20,113 bases of DNA from Coriobacteriales bacterium (GTDB lineage Bacteria > Actinomycetota > Coriobacteriia > Coriobacteriales > JAEZZM01), in the NCBI GenBank assembly GCA_029983705.1, contig JASBYZ010000020.1, forward strand, positions 1-20,113, given 5' to 3'. Shown here one piece after another: positions 1-7,457 of the stretch. The notes below the pieces were generated by a model that saw only the letters and a list, made by a program, of their open reading frames with translations, did no database searches and was not told where the DNA came from. Both the position numbers and the translations under genes were made by a program. The first letter of the stretch is position 1. Each line of letters begins with the position of its first letter.

Positions 1-977
1 TTTAAATTTGCTAAATACTCTCCAGTAGTATTACCAAGTTCAGCAGGGCTTGGCTTATACTCCCATTCACCCCCATTACTATGAAAAGCATAGGTGTAGG
101 CGGGTATCCATAAGACATAATAATCTGTTGTACTCTCATGCTTTATGGCACGAAGCTTTTCGGTAACATCTTCTTTACTATCTGGAGCTGTTGTCCAACT
201 CATAGCAATATAGCCTTCTCGATAGAGTTCTCGATTTTGTGGATTCTCAACTTTTCCGCTCTCTTTGTTCCATATAATGCGGCTTTCCAATTCATTTATT
301 TTTCCAACAAAATCAGGATACTGAGTTTTCCAATTAGATTCATCGATTACTTCTGATAGTGTTTCTTTATCACCTTTAAATTTTCCACCATTAGCATGGT
401 ATCTAATATATTGCTTTTCTTTAGCTGAAGTACTAGCTTCGCCATCAGTAGATTCAGGGACAGCCCTTAAAGCAGAGCTCTCTGCAGGCGCTGATTGAGA
501 TCTTAGTGACGTTCCAGATTTTTCGTCTGTTATTTCAAGTTCACCGTTAGCAACAGAATTGCCCGCTTCCTCATTGTTGTTAGGGTTCTCTACAGCAAGT
601 TTTTCAACGTTATTTTTTAAAGTCTCATTCGAGATTCTTTCTTCTTTAATTGGCTCATGAACTGATTTAGCTGCTTCTAATGTTTGGTCAGTATTTTTTG
701 AATCCCCATTTAAAGACTCTGAAGAGCCATCAATAGCATCAGCTTCATGAACTGAAAGGTCCTTACCACCAGAAAGACTTGCGTCTTGGGTAAGCGGCTC
801 ATGTGCTGTTACATTGCTATCTAATGATTCCGCTAAAGCACTGGGCGCAAACCCCATACTTGAAGCACATACTACAGTTGCAACAGTTAGAGCGAGTGGA
901 AGTTTTTTTGAAATTCTTAGTTGTGATTTCTTATTAAGTTCCCCTATAATCCGCCTATTGTTAATCGAGCTACTCAT
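1..977 (-). CDS. Secreted surface protein with degenerate InlB-type repeats, partial (C-terminus off the left edge)
   Basis: The frame is open from an ATG at 977 to the window edge, giving 325 residues of an incomplete protein. The start is supported by AAGGAG at 986-991, 8 bases upstream. Residues 1-49 look like a long signal peptide: a basic n-region, a hydrophobic core (about 27-44) and an ALA cleavage site near 47-49. Residues 50-195 are acidic, Ser/Glu/Asn-rich and low in complexity, with recurring HEP/HEA triplets. This looks like a spacer. From about 200 there are two degenerate copies of a repeat starting YHANGGKF and FHSNGGEW. The first copy continues through EGYIAMSW and YYVLWIP. 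This pattern recalls Listeria-Bacteroides (InlB B / Flg_new) repeats found in adhesins. A sorting signal is expected beyond the edge but cannot be seen. The exact function is unknown. It shares its general layout with the LPKTS protein at 4231-6144. Confidence 0.8.
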   Translation of the reverse strand, partial: MSSSINNRRIIGELNKKSQLRISKKLPLALTVATVVCASSMGFAPSALAESLDSNVTAHEPLTQDASLSGGKDLSVHEADAIDGSSESLNGDSKNTDQTLEAAKSVHEPIKEERISNETLKNNVEKLAVENPNNNEEAGNSVANGELEITDEKSGTSLRSQSAPAESSALRAVPESTDGEASTSAKEKQYIRYHANGGKFKGDKETLSEVIDESNWKTQYPDFVGKINELESRIIWNKESGKVENPQNRELYREGYIAMSWTTAPDSKEDVTEKLRAIKHESTTDYYVLWIPAYTYAFHSNGGEWEYKPSPAELGNTTGEYLANL

Positions 978-1029
978 GTTATTTACTCCTTAATTATGAC
1001 TAGCTTACAATTTCTACTGGATTAATAAC

Positions 1030-1035
1030 ATTATA
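1030..1035 (-). promoter_or_regulatory. Candidate -10 box for the partial surface protein
   Basis: The minus strand reads a perfect TATAAT here, 52 bases before the ATG at 977 and in AT-rich DNA. No convincing -35 hexamer lies 16-18 bases upstream, so this rests on the -10 match and its position only. Confidence 0.4.
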
Positions 1036-1139
1036 GCCTAAAAAAATAATATTTTTATATCATAATGTTCATTTTTTCACTATTTTATTATTATTTTTAA
1101 TTACTTTTACTATTTTCACTATTTATATGATGGCACGTA

Positions 1140-1167
1140 GAAAATCCACCAAAACTTAGTGGTTTTC
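1140..1167 (-). terminator. Weak hairpin after the 47-codon frame
   Basis: GAAAA-CCAC pairs with GTGG-TTTTC around a 9-base loop (1150-1158), with one bulged base at 1145. On the minus strand the 3' arm ends in ATTTTC, so a U-rich tail is only partly present. It starts where the 47-codon frame stops, which fits a leftover terminator of a former gene. Confidence 0.35.
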
Positions 1168-1309
1168 AAATGAAATATCTATCAGTGCTAATTATTATCA
1201 AATGTTCATTAACTTTTCTATAAGCAAATAGTAGTCCTGCAAAGCTCAATACAGTAACTGCACCAGCAAGACCTAAAGTGCTATGCCAAACAAAAAGCCT
1301 CTCCCACAT
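1166..1309 (-). pseudogene. 47-codon frame with one membrane segment: probable sorting-signal remnant, or a CydX-like small protein
   Basis: Starting at ATG 1309 the minus strand encodes 47 residues. They begin MWERLFVW, continue with a hydrophobic stretch (about 11-30) and then a basic AYRKVNEH. The hydrophobic part followed by RK resembles the membrane tail of the LPKTS protein in this window: GAVTVLSFAGLLFAYRK here against TAVGVLSLFVGVLALRK there. This suggests the decayed 3' end of a third wall-anchored protein gene. The alternative is a small bd-oxidase subunit. It lies directly behind cydB on the same strand, starts with MW as E. coli CydX does, and has a similar size and a single helix. 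Against that, no Shine-Dalgarno sequence precedes the ATG, and the cyd terminator hairpin overlaps the start codon. I lean towards the remnant. Confidence 0.35.
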
Positions 1310-1327
1310 CTCTGCAGAAGAGGCTTT
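1294..1327 (-). terminator. Rho-independent terminator of cydAB
   Basis: A 9-bp stem (1294-1302 with 1319-1327, AAAGCCTCT/AGAGGCTTT) encloses a 16-base loop. On the minus strand it is followed by a T-rich run (CTTTTTGTTT). It lies 27 bases past the cydB stop, so it most likely ends the cydAB transcript. Confidence 0.75.
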
Positions 1328-1353
1328 GTAAAAACGTATTGCTTAAGCGCTAA

Positions 1354-2454
1354 TTAGTGCTTGTAGGTATCATGGTGAACCTTACCAGCGAAGATGCGGT
1401 AAGCAATTACATGATAGATAAGTACAAGTGGAACACCAATTGCAGCAATGATAGCCATTGCAGTTAATGCAAGGTTAGATGAAGCAAATGGAGCACCAAT
1501 GGTAATAGTTACACCAGCATTCTCAGCAGCCATCAATGCGTATTGAGGAGTTGCTGCAGGAACAAGTGCTGGGAAGAGTGAAAGTACCATAGTAATGATT
1601 ACAAAAGCAACCACAAGTGAGGTGCAGATAAATCCAAGTAAGTTGTTCTTACCAATGAATACAAGAGCACCAGCGCAAGCAGCAATTGCAAGCACGATAG
1701 TAATAATACGTGCAACTGCAAAGCCGCCACCTAAGTAGTACTTAACGCCAGCTTCTGGCATATTTGGTACAACCAAGAACACATAGAATACGGTAGCAAT
1801 TATAAATACTACGATTGATCCAATGGTAAATGGTTTAACAAGTTTGAGTGCTCTGTCATGAAGTGCAGTGCCCTCGTGAGTTTTAGCAACAGTCCAAGCT
1901 GCACCTTGCATAAAGCCCATAAGTAGTGAAAGAACACCGCAAAGAAGTGGAAGTACACCAAGAAGCTGAATAAAGCGAGCTGGGAATGATCCAGCAACGT
2001 CACCATTAGCTAGAAGAGGTACACCGTTTAAAAGGTTTCCTACTGCAACACCATAGAGAAGCATTGGGAGTAGTGAACCAATAAAGAATGCGATGTGCCA
2101 CCATGAACCTAGAGCTCCTTCATGTGAGCCTGCATAGTGGATGGCAACTGCTCTCAAAATTAAGCAGAACAATACCACCATGATAGCTAGGTAGAAACCT
2201 GAGAAAGTTGTAGCATATGCTGGAGGGAATGCCGCAAAGAGTGCGCCTCCTAAAGTAAGGAGCCAAACCTCATTACCATCCCAAACAGGTCCAATAATAT
2301 TTCTTAGGGTTGTCTTCTCTTCATCAGTCTTAGCGATGAAAGGATAGAGACCACCAACACCAAGGTCAAATCCGTCCAAAATGTAATATGCAACCATTAC
2401 AACGGTAAGGAGTATAAACCAGAGTACTTGCAAGAAATTAACTTCAAGTCCCAT
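1354..2454 (-). CDS. cydB: Cytochrome bd ubiquinol/menaquinol oxidase subunit II
   Basis: This is the second membrane subunit of the bd-type terminal oxidase, which oxidises quinol and reduces oxygen to water without pumping protons. At 366 residues it has the usual family length. Hallmarks are GFDLGVG at residues 28-34 and GPVWDGNEVWLL at about 55-66, where the conserved Asp (59) belongs to the proposed proton path. The rest is hydrophobic with many predicted helices, followed by a short His/Lys-containing tail. The ATG overlaps the cydA stop by one base (TAATG), so the two genes are translationally coupled. A terminator follows 27 bases later. The cydDC transporter genes that often accompany cydAB are not in this window. 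Confidence 0.96.
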   Translation of the reverse strand: MGLEVNFLQVLWFILLTVVMVAYYILDGFDLGVGGLYPFIAKTDEEKTTLRNIIGPVWDGNEVWLLTLGGALFAAFPPAYATTFSGFYLAIMVVLFCLILRAVAIHYAGSHEGALGSWWHIAFFIGSLLPMLLYGVAVGNLLNGVPLLANGDVAGSFPARFIQLLGVLPLLCGVLSLLMGFMQGAAWTVAKTHEGTALHDRALKLVKPFTIGSIVVFIIATVFYVFLVVPNMPEAGVKYYLGGGFAVARIITIVLAIAACAGALVFIGKNNLLGFICTSLVVAFVIITMVLSLFPALVPAATPQYALMAAENAGVTITIGAPFASSNLALTAMAIIAAIGVPLVLIYHVIAYRIFAGKVHHDTYKH

Positions 2455-3974
2455 TATTTTTCAGCTCCTTCCACAGTGTCAACAGCAACCTTTCCATCAA
2501 GGCTGTGAGGATGAGCTAGATACTCATTTCCTTCTGAGTCAATAAGTAATTGCTCGCCCTTGTGCTCTTTAATAACAGTCTCGCCATGGATGTCATCAAT
2601 AAGTGCTTTGTTGTGAGCAGTTTCTTCAACAACTGGTCCACGCTTGATGTAACCATGGATGGTCTTAATCCAAGTTACAAAGATAACTCCGTAAACAATG
2701 AAGAAGAGAAGAATGGTAATCCAGAGCTCTGGAGCAGAAACTGCCTCAGAGATAGCGTCCTCAGTTCTTAAGAGTCCGTAAACTACCCAAGGTTGACGTC
2801 CAACCTCTGCTACAGCCCATCCAAACTGAATTGATAAGAATGGAATGAGTGGAGCCCAAATAAACAGGTTGAGTAACCACGTTGGGATGTCGTGTTTTTG
2901 ATTGAGCTTGAGTTTTTTGAAGCTGGTCCAAAGCGCCAAGATAACAACGATAGCGATTAGACCAAATCCAATAACCATCAAGTGATACATGTAGAAAATA
3001 AATGGTACGTTTAGTGCCTCTACATCTTGAGAATCAAATGAGTTCAAACCAGGATATACCTTATTGAAATCAAATGAAGCAAGGAATGAAGTACCACCAG
3101 GAATTGCAGGGCCGATTACAGTTTGGTTAGCCTCATCAACAATACCAAAGAGGTAAAGTGCTGCTGGCTCATCAACCCATTGAGCTTCCATAGCTGCAAG
3201 CTTCATTGGCTGGTTTTCTGCTACAACAACTGCTTGCTCATGAGCAGTTGGAAGCATGATGATAGTCGTAACTAAAGCTACGATTGCACCAATTCTAAAT
3301 CCAGTCTTTGCAAAATGAGTAAAGCGGCCCTTCTTAATGTAGTATGCGCAAAGTGCCATAGCTAAGAAAGCGCCAAGAATTAAGAGTGCGTCTACTGTGT
3401 GGAAGTAGCGAGCACCTAATGATGGATTGAATGCTGCTGCAAAGAAGTCAGTTAATACTGCCTTAGAGCCAAGCTCTGTCTCTACAACCTCATAACCTGC
3501 AGGAGTCTGCATCCATGAGTTTGCAATGATAATCCACAGAGCTGAAAGTGCAGATCCAAACCATACGAGCCAGGCTGAAACCATGTAGAACTTTGGAGAA
3601 ACTTTATCTCTACCAAATATTAATACACCTAAGAACACTGACTCTAAGAAGAACGCAAATAGCGCCTCTGCCGCAAGTGGAGCTCCAAAGATATCGCCTA
3701 CAAATCTTGAGTAGTTAGCCCAGTTAGTACCAAATGCAAATTCCATTGTGATACCAGTGGCAACACCTACTGCAAAAGTTGCGGTAAATATTCTTACCCA
3801 TAACTTTGAAGCAGCTTTATCCTTTGGATTTCTCGTCTTATAGTAACGAGTTTCTGTAAGAGCCAAGATTAGGCCTAGTCCAATGGATAGCGGTACGAAC
3901 AAGAAGTGGTAGATAACTGTAAACGCAAACTGAAAACGTGACAGGAATCCCACATCAAACAAAAGTTCGCCCAT
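2454..3974 (-). CDS. cydA: Cytochrome bd oxidase subunit I
   Basis: This is the heme-bearing subunit (b558, b595, d) of the bd oxidase. With ATG at 3974 it has 506 residues. An upstream in-frame TTG at 3989 would add five residues, but GGGGAGG sits just before the ATG. Visible ligands and acidic residues by comparison with E. coli CydA: His23 in YHFLFVPL, Glu103 and Glu111 in EALFAFFLES, His192 in RYFHTVDA, and Met333 in YHLMVIGFG. The GRQPW signature follows later. The quinol-binding loop (about 255-322) lacks the long insertion of E. coli, so this is the short-Q-loop type common in Gram-positives. After the last membrane helix there is an unusually long hydrophilic, His/Glu-rich tail of about 60 residues of unknown role. 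Confidence 0.96.
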   Translation of the reverse strand: MGELLFDVGFLSRFQFAFTVIYHFLFVPLSIGLGLILALTETRYYKTRNPKDKAASKLWVRIFTATFAVGVATGITMEFAFGTNWANYSRFVGDIFGAPLAAEALFAFFLESVFLGVLIFGRDKVSPKFYMVSAWLVWFGSALSALWIIIANSWMQTPAGYEVVETELGSKAVLTDFFAAAFNPSLGARYFHTVDALLILGAFLAMALCAYYIKKGRFTHFAKTGFRIGAIVALVTTIIMLPTAHEQAVVVAENQPMKLAAMEAQWVDEPAALYLFGIVDEANQTVIGPAIPGGTSFLASFDFNKVYPGLNSFDSQDVEALNVPFIFYMYHLMVIGFGLIAIVVILALWTSFKKLKLNQKHDIPTWLLNLFIWAPLIPFLSIQFGWAVAEVGRQPWVVYGLLRTEDAISEAVSAPELWITILLFFIVYGVIFVTWIKTIHGYIKRGPVVEETAHNKALIDDIHGETVIKEHKGEQLLIDSEGNEYLAHPHSLDGKVAVDTVEGAEK

Positions 3975-3976
3975 TT

Positions 3977-3983
3977 CCTCCCC
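3977..3983 (-). promoter_or_regulatory. Ribosome binding site that decides the cydA start
   Basis: The minus strand reads GGGGAGG only two bases before ATG 3974. The spacing is shorter than usual, but the match is strong. The alternative TTG at 3989 would place this motif inside the coding region and has no such motif of its own. Confidence 0.6.
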
Positions 3984-4002
3984 TTTCAATTACCTGGGTC
4001 CG

Positions 4003-4010
4003 ACAATTGT
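4003..4010. promoter_or_regulatory. Palindrome ACAATTGT in the cydA leader, possible operator
   Basis: A perfect 8-base palindrome, nearly extended to CACAATTGTG, lies between the candidate -10 box and the ribosome binding site of cydA. Wider CCGAC/GTCGG arms enclose the region. Redox regulators such as Rex bind TTGTGA-type palindromes near cyd genes, but this is not a clean match to that consensus. Confidence 0.2.
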
Positions 4011-4022
4011 GACTACTTAAGT

Positions 4023-4028
4023 ATCATA
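4023..4028 (-). promoter_or_regulatory. Candidate extended -10 promoter of cydAB
   Basis: The minus strand reads TGATATGAT, an extended -10 (TG-N-TATGAT) about 50 bases before the cydA ATG. The -35 region is poor, which is tolerated by extended -10 promoters. It lies between the terminator of the upstream gene and cydA, the expected location. Confidence 0.45.
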
Positions 4029-4177
4029 TCAGTCGGAGACTTTGATTACCACATATTTTCTTCAAATACTTCTATAAGGTTACCATTACTCAGTTATTTT
4101 TGCTTGGATAATCGAGAAATTGAGCACTTTGAAATACACTTTTTCGTAAGACCATACCTGCGCTCAAATAAATAAAA

Positions 4178-4222
4178 TAGCTACCCCGATAGGCGTTTTA
4201 AGGCATCGTTTTAGGGTAGCTA
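4178..4222 (-). terminator. Terminator of the LPKTS surface protein gene
   Basis: A 9-bp stem TAGCTACCC/GGGTAGCTA (4178-4186 with 4214-4222) has a further inner CGAT/ATCG pairing. On the minus strand it is followed by a TTTTATTTATTT run. It begins 9 bases after the stop codon. Confidence 0.75.
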
Positions 4223-4230
4223 AAAACTTA

Positions 4231-6144
4231 TTAATTCTTCTTAGAGTAGATAGCCAAACGCTTTGACTTTCTCAGTGCCAATACTCCAACAAACAAGGAG
4301 AGGACTCCTACAGCTGTGAGTATTTGAACACTCTTGCTCTCAATATCTGAAGTCTTAGGTAAGACTGTTATTTCTTTATACTCTTCCACTGGGGGAACTG
4401 GTGGTTCTTCTGGTGGAGTTGGTGGCTCCTCAGGTGGAGTAGGAGGCTCGTCTGGTGGGGTTGTTGGAGGAGTCTCCGGAGGCGTTGGTGGCTCCTCAGG
4501 TGGAGTTGGCGGGGTTGGAAGCTTTTTATAGGTTACATAAAAATGCTTAAAGTATTGAACAGTTTTCGTTTTAGGATCATAAGTAACCATAAACATAGGT
4601 AGTTTGTGAATCTTACCGTCTAAATAAAACTTGTTTTCATTAAGCTCAAAGTCATTAGCAACATATTCATAACCTGGAATCTCTTTAATTAAAGACTCGT
4701 AACTTGGTTTATCCACATCCTCATAAAACCAACCTTTATCTGAGTACATAAAATGCTTTTTCTCAAAAGCCCTTCTTTTACCATCTAAATCAATACCATT
4801 AAATTTTTCTGTAGTTGGAAATAGATATTCAAAATATGCTTCAGTAAAGTTTGTACTTTTATCAATAAGCTGTTTATTTTCAAGATCATCAATTATGTAA
4901 TATCTACTATCTTCTTCTCTTGGCGGTATAGGGTTCTCCTCTTCTGAGCCAACAATTCCTTGGCTTTTACGATAGTCATCATCTAAAACGTATCTCACAT
5001 CAATTTGAGCAAGTGGCTCTACTAGAAATCCTTGAGCTCGAGCACCTATCAAATGCGAGCTATTTCCTGTGCTACCTGAACCATAGGAAAAGGCTCCGCT
5101 CCAGATATTTTTTGGAATAACATATTCAAATGAGAGGTAGTGAAAGGCTTCCATAGGGAATTTTTTATCAATAATCACATGACCTTGATTTGGTAAGTCT
5201 TTATTTGGTGCAGGCCATATTTTTGTAGAAGTTTCACCATATTTTCTGGCATTATTATCCCAATAATCACAAGGCTGACCGTCTAGTCTCACATTTTCTG
5301 CATCATAAAAGGTACTGTAGCCCGGTAATACCCCAGTACCATTAACTGGGTCTGTTATCTTAAGTGTTTGTGCATGAAAGCCAAAGCCAACTCTAAATTC
5401 ATTTTCCATAGAATAGCCCCTTGCCTTTGGGCTCATTTTCATAAATACATAAATTCTTTCACCAGGATTTAAGTAAGCACGCACTCCACCTTGAAAGCGA
5501 ATTCTTTGCATCTCGCCTGTATCTGGATTTTTTCGCCAAACATTAAGTGAAATAGGACCTCTAAAATCATAACCAGAAGGTAGCTCGAAATACTTTTTAA
5601 GCTCCGGATCCATTCCATAAAAGTTGTCTGAGGCTGCTTGTTTCTCTTCTTGTGACAGTGCATTCCACTCTTTGCTACCAGTCAGTGGATACTTAAAAAC
5701 TGGTCTATCTAAATCAGTTTCATTAGCAGCAGAAGCTTCTGGTGCGCTTATTGCTCGAGATATCACCTCATCTGATGTCTCAGGCTTATCTGAATTAACT
5801 ACAACACCTTCTTGAGGTTTTTCGTGAGACACTCCTTCAGAGATTGCATTTACATTAGTCACTTGAATTTTATTTTCTTCAAAATCTCCCTCTGCGAGTT
5901 TAGTTTCTTTCGACACAGACTCAGAGCGGGAAGATTCACTCGATTGTTCACCAAATTCTTCTGTAGACTTTACAACTTCTTGACTCGATTCCTGATTATC
6001 AGGATTTATCAGCTTTGCGCTCTCGTTTACAGCCCCTTCCTCGCTAGGGTTATTATCTAACGCCAAAGCATAGCTCGGCATTATTGTAAGGCTCAGTGCC
6101 GCCGCAAGTACTAAGCCAATCCGCTGATTATGGCCAGTTTTCAT
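4231..6144 (-). CDS. Cell-wall-anchored surface protein with LPKTS sorting signal
   Basis: A 637-residue exported protein, probably linked to peptidoglycan by a sortase. Residues 1-29 form a signal peptide (basic start, hydrophobic core, ALA site). Residues 30-145 are an acidic, Ser/Glu-rich spacer. Two globular parts follow (about 150-395 and 400-540). I do not recognise either of them, though the second has a pattern ending in VTYDPKTKTVQYF and VTYKKL. Residues 543-587 are a Pro/Glu/Thr repeat that would span the wall. The C-terminus has LPKTS (595-599), a hydrophobic helix and a basic tail, a complete sorting signal with Ser in place of the usual Gly. The start is supported by AAGGGGAG three bases upstream of the ATG. 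A role as adhesin is inferred from layout only. Confidence 0.88.
   Translation of the reverse strand: MKTGHNQRIGLVLAAALSLTIMPSYALALDNNPSEEGAVNESAKLINPDNQESSQEVVKSTEEFGEQSSESSRSESVSKETKLAEGDFEENKIQVTNVNAISEGVSHEKPQEGVVVNSDKPETSDEVISRAISAPEASAANETDLDRPVFKYPLTGSKEWNALSQEEKQAASDNFYGMDPELKKYFELPSGYDFRGPISLNVWRKNPDTGEMQRIRFQGGVRAYLNPGERIYVFMKMSPKARGYSMENEFRVGFGFHAQTLKITDPVNGTGVLPGYSTFYDAENVRLDGQPCDYWDNNARKYGETSTKIWPAPNKDLPNQGHVIIDKKFPMEAFHYLSFEYVIPKNIWSGAFSYGSGSTGNSSHLIGARAQGFLVEPLAQIDVRYVLDDDYRKSQGIVGSEEENPIPPREEDSRYYIIDDLENKQLIDKSTNFTEAYFEYLFPTTEKFNGIDLDGKRRAFEKKHFMYSDKGWFYEDVDKPSYESLIKEIPGYEYVANDFELNENKFYLDGKIHKLPMFMVTYDPKTKTVQYFKHFYVTYKKLPTPPTPPEEPPTPPETPPTTPPDEPPTPPEEPPTPPEEPPVPPVEEYKEITVLPKTSDIESKSVQILTAVGVLSLFVGVLALRKSKRLAIYSKKN
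4384..4518 (-). repeat. Pro-Glu-Thr tandem repeat region in the surface protein
   Basis: The codons encode about 45 residues of PPTPPEEP-type units. A perfect 23-base direct repeat occurs at 4418-4440 and 4484-4506, 66 bases apart. Such identity makes length change by slippage or recombination likely between strains. Confidence 0.8.
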
Positions 6145-6185
6145 TGTCTCCCCTTAAATTAGATTATTTAACGCTCCGTTGCACT

Positions 6186-6210
6186 AAATGATACTAAAAG
6201 TATAGCATTT
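6186..6210. promoter_or_regulatory. Inverted repeat overlapping a -10 box (TATACT, 6199-6204) of the LPKTS gene
   Basis: AAATG-ATACT and AGTAT-(AG)-CATTT form a near-perfect inverted repeat around three bases. On the minus strand its left part supplies TATACT, 55 bases before the ATG at 6144. No good -35 is visible. An operator overlapping the -10 is possible. A weak hairpin ending the upstream glycosyltransferase transcript is the alternative. Confidence 0.3.
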
Positions 6211-6260
6211 TGAAATTGATATTTTACTCTGATAGTAATTTTTTAGTTAATAGACAATAA

Positions 6261-7457
6261 TTAGCTTGAAATATGACTCTTAAAAAATCCTATTGAATGT
6301 TTATATACCTCAAGCGTCTTTTGAGTCATTTGCTCAAAACTAAATACTTCCTGGGCACGCTTGAAAGCTTGTTCAGATAATTTTTCAAGTAAGTCTTTAT
6401 GAGTAAAGAGCATATTAAGGCTCCTCGCAAGCTCTTTATCATTTCCAGGTTCAAAGAGCAGACCATCAACACCGTGCTTGGTAGCAAAGCTTACCCCAGT
6501 AGTAAGCGCACTGGCTACCGTTGGTGTTTTTGCTGCATGAGTTTCAATTTGTACTAAGCCAAAAGCTTCTGAATTAGCTATTGAAGGAAGGCATAACACG
6601 TCAGCTGCAGCGTAAGCTTTTGCAAGATTTTCCTGTGAAAGTTGATCAATAAAGCGAACTCTGTGTGTTAGCTTAAGCTCTAAACTTTGTTGAACTAAAG
6701 AAGTCTTTAAGGGTCCCTTGCCCACTATTACAAGATCAGCATCAATCTGAGTAAGTGCTTTAAGGAGCACTTCTATACCCTTGTAATACACAAGTCTTCC
6801 TACAAATAGTATGAGAGGGCGCTTATGTTCAGACATAGAAAGTTCAGCCCTATAAGCTTGCGCCTCATGTCTTTTATCGCCTACTACATACTGTTTAAAA
6901 AACTCTGTATCACAGCCAAAAGGAATCACTTCAACTTTATCTTTAAAGGGCGCTAGATCAGAGGAATTTTCTTTAAGCTGCGGGGATGAAACAATAATTG
7001 TATGTGCACGCGATAAAAATTTATTCATCACCGGCTTATAAAGCTTCTTGATTTCTTTTTGTTTAACAATATCTGCGTGATAGGTAACAACAAGCGGTAT
7101 GTCTTTTAGGGTATCGCTCTTAGCGAGAGCTCTAAGATAAGCATAATCACCATAGGGGTAAGGCATATGCATATGAATAATATCAGCGCTTGCTGACATC
7201 TCAATTATTTTTTGACTTAAATGAGGGGCTATTGGTGTATTGGCTATTGTTTTCCATGTTGCCACCTCATGCCAGCGCAAGTTTTGCGATAAATTTTCTT
7301 GCTTGGATACCCGAGGCTTATTAAGATCAGGGCTCGCACCAAGCACATCAACGCTTAGCTCAGGATTTTTGCAGAGCTCTCTACTTATATCAGCAATATG
7401 TCCTTCAATACCTCCCAAAACATATGGGAGGTATTTGTTAACCATTAAAATTCGCAT
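6261..7457 (-). CDS. Family GT4 glycosyltransferase
   Basis: A 398-residue enzyme of the GT-B fold that transfers a sugar from a nucleotide-sugar donor to a growing glycan, at the inner face of the membrane. The N-terminal domain starts MRILMVNKYLPYVLGGIEGH, a typical acceptor-side Gly-rich loop. The C-terminal donor domain shows LFVGRLVYYKG (218-227) and the retaining-type EX7E motif, Glu297 and Glu305 in SEAFGLVQIE. Donor and acceptor cannot be read from the sequence. Its ATG follows the TAA of the phosphohexomutase gene without a gap, so the two are coupled, and a GGTGA motif lies upstream. No clear terminator follows. Confidence 0.9.
   Translation of the reverse strand: MRILMVNKYLPYVLGGIEGHIADISRELCKNPELSVDVLGASPDLNKPRVSKQENLSQNLRWHEVATWKTIANTPIAPHLSQKIIEMSASADIIHMHMPYPYGDYAYLRALAKSDTLKDIPLVVTYHADIVKQKEIKKLYKPVMNKFLSRAHTIIVSSPQLKENSSDLAPFKDKVEVIPFGCDTEFFKQYVVGDKRHEAQAYRAELSMSEHKRPLILFVGRLVYYKGIEVLLKALTQIDADLVIVGKGPLKTSLVQQSLELKLTHRVRFIDQLSQENLAKAYAAADVLCLPSIANSEAFGLVQIETHAAKTPTVASALTTGVSFATKHGVDGLLFEPGNDKELARSLNMLFTHKDLLEKLSEQAFKRAQEVFSFEQMTQKTLEVYKHSIGFFKSHISS

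Larger units (their letters stand above)
978..1353. other. 376-base gap between cydB and the left-edge surface protein
   Basis: From right to left (minus-strand direction) the gap holds a terminator-like hairpin just behind cydB (1294-1327), a 47-codon frame with one hydrophobic segment (1166-1309), a second weaker hairpin (1140-1167), very AT-rich DNA, and then the promoter and ribosome binding site of the surface-protein gene. I see no RNA gene or mobile element in it. Confidence 0.6.

Noticed and set aside
138..356. Plus-strand open frame of 72 codons near the left edge
   Set aside because: It is antisense to a clear signal-peptide-bearing coding frame that is open from 977 to the edge, and its translation has no recognisable features.
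3974..3989. TTG at 3989 as start of cydA
   Set aside because: It would add five residues not seen in the family and would put the only good ribosome binding motif inside the coding region.
4021..4060. Canonical Rex operator before cydA
   Set aside because: No TTGTGA-N6-TCACAA match was found; only a short ACAATTGT palindrome further on.
4334..4531. Plus-strand Gly/Ser/Val-rich open frame of 65 codons
   Set aside because: It is the mirror of the Pro/Glu/Thr repeat codons of the LPKTS gene. Its low complexity follows from that repeat, and there is no sign of independent expression.
6225..6250. Hairpin TTACT/AGTAA followed by T6 on the plus strand
   Set aside because: The 5-bp AT-only stem is too weak, and no plus-strand gene ends there.
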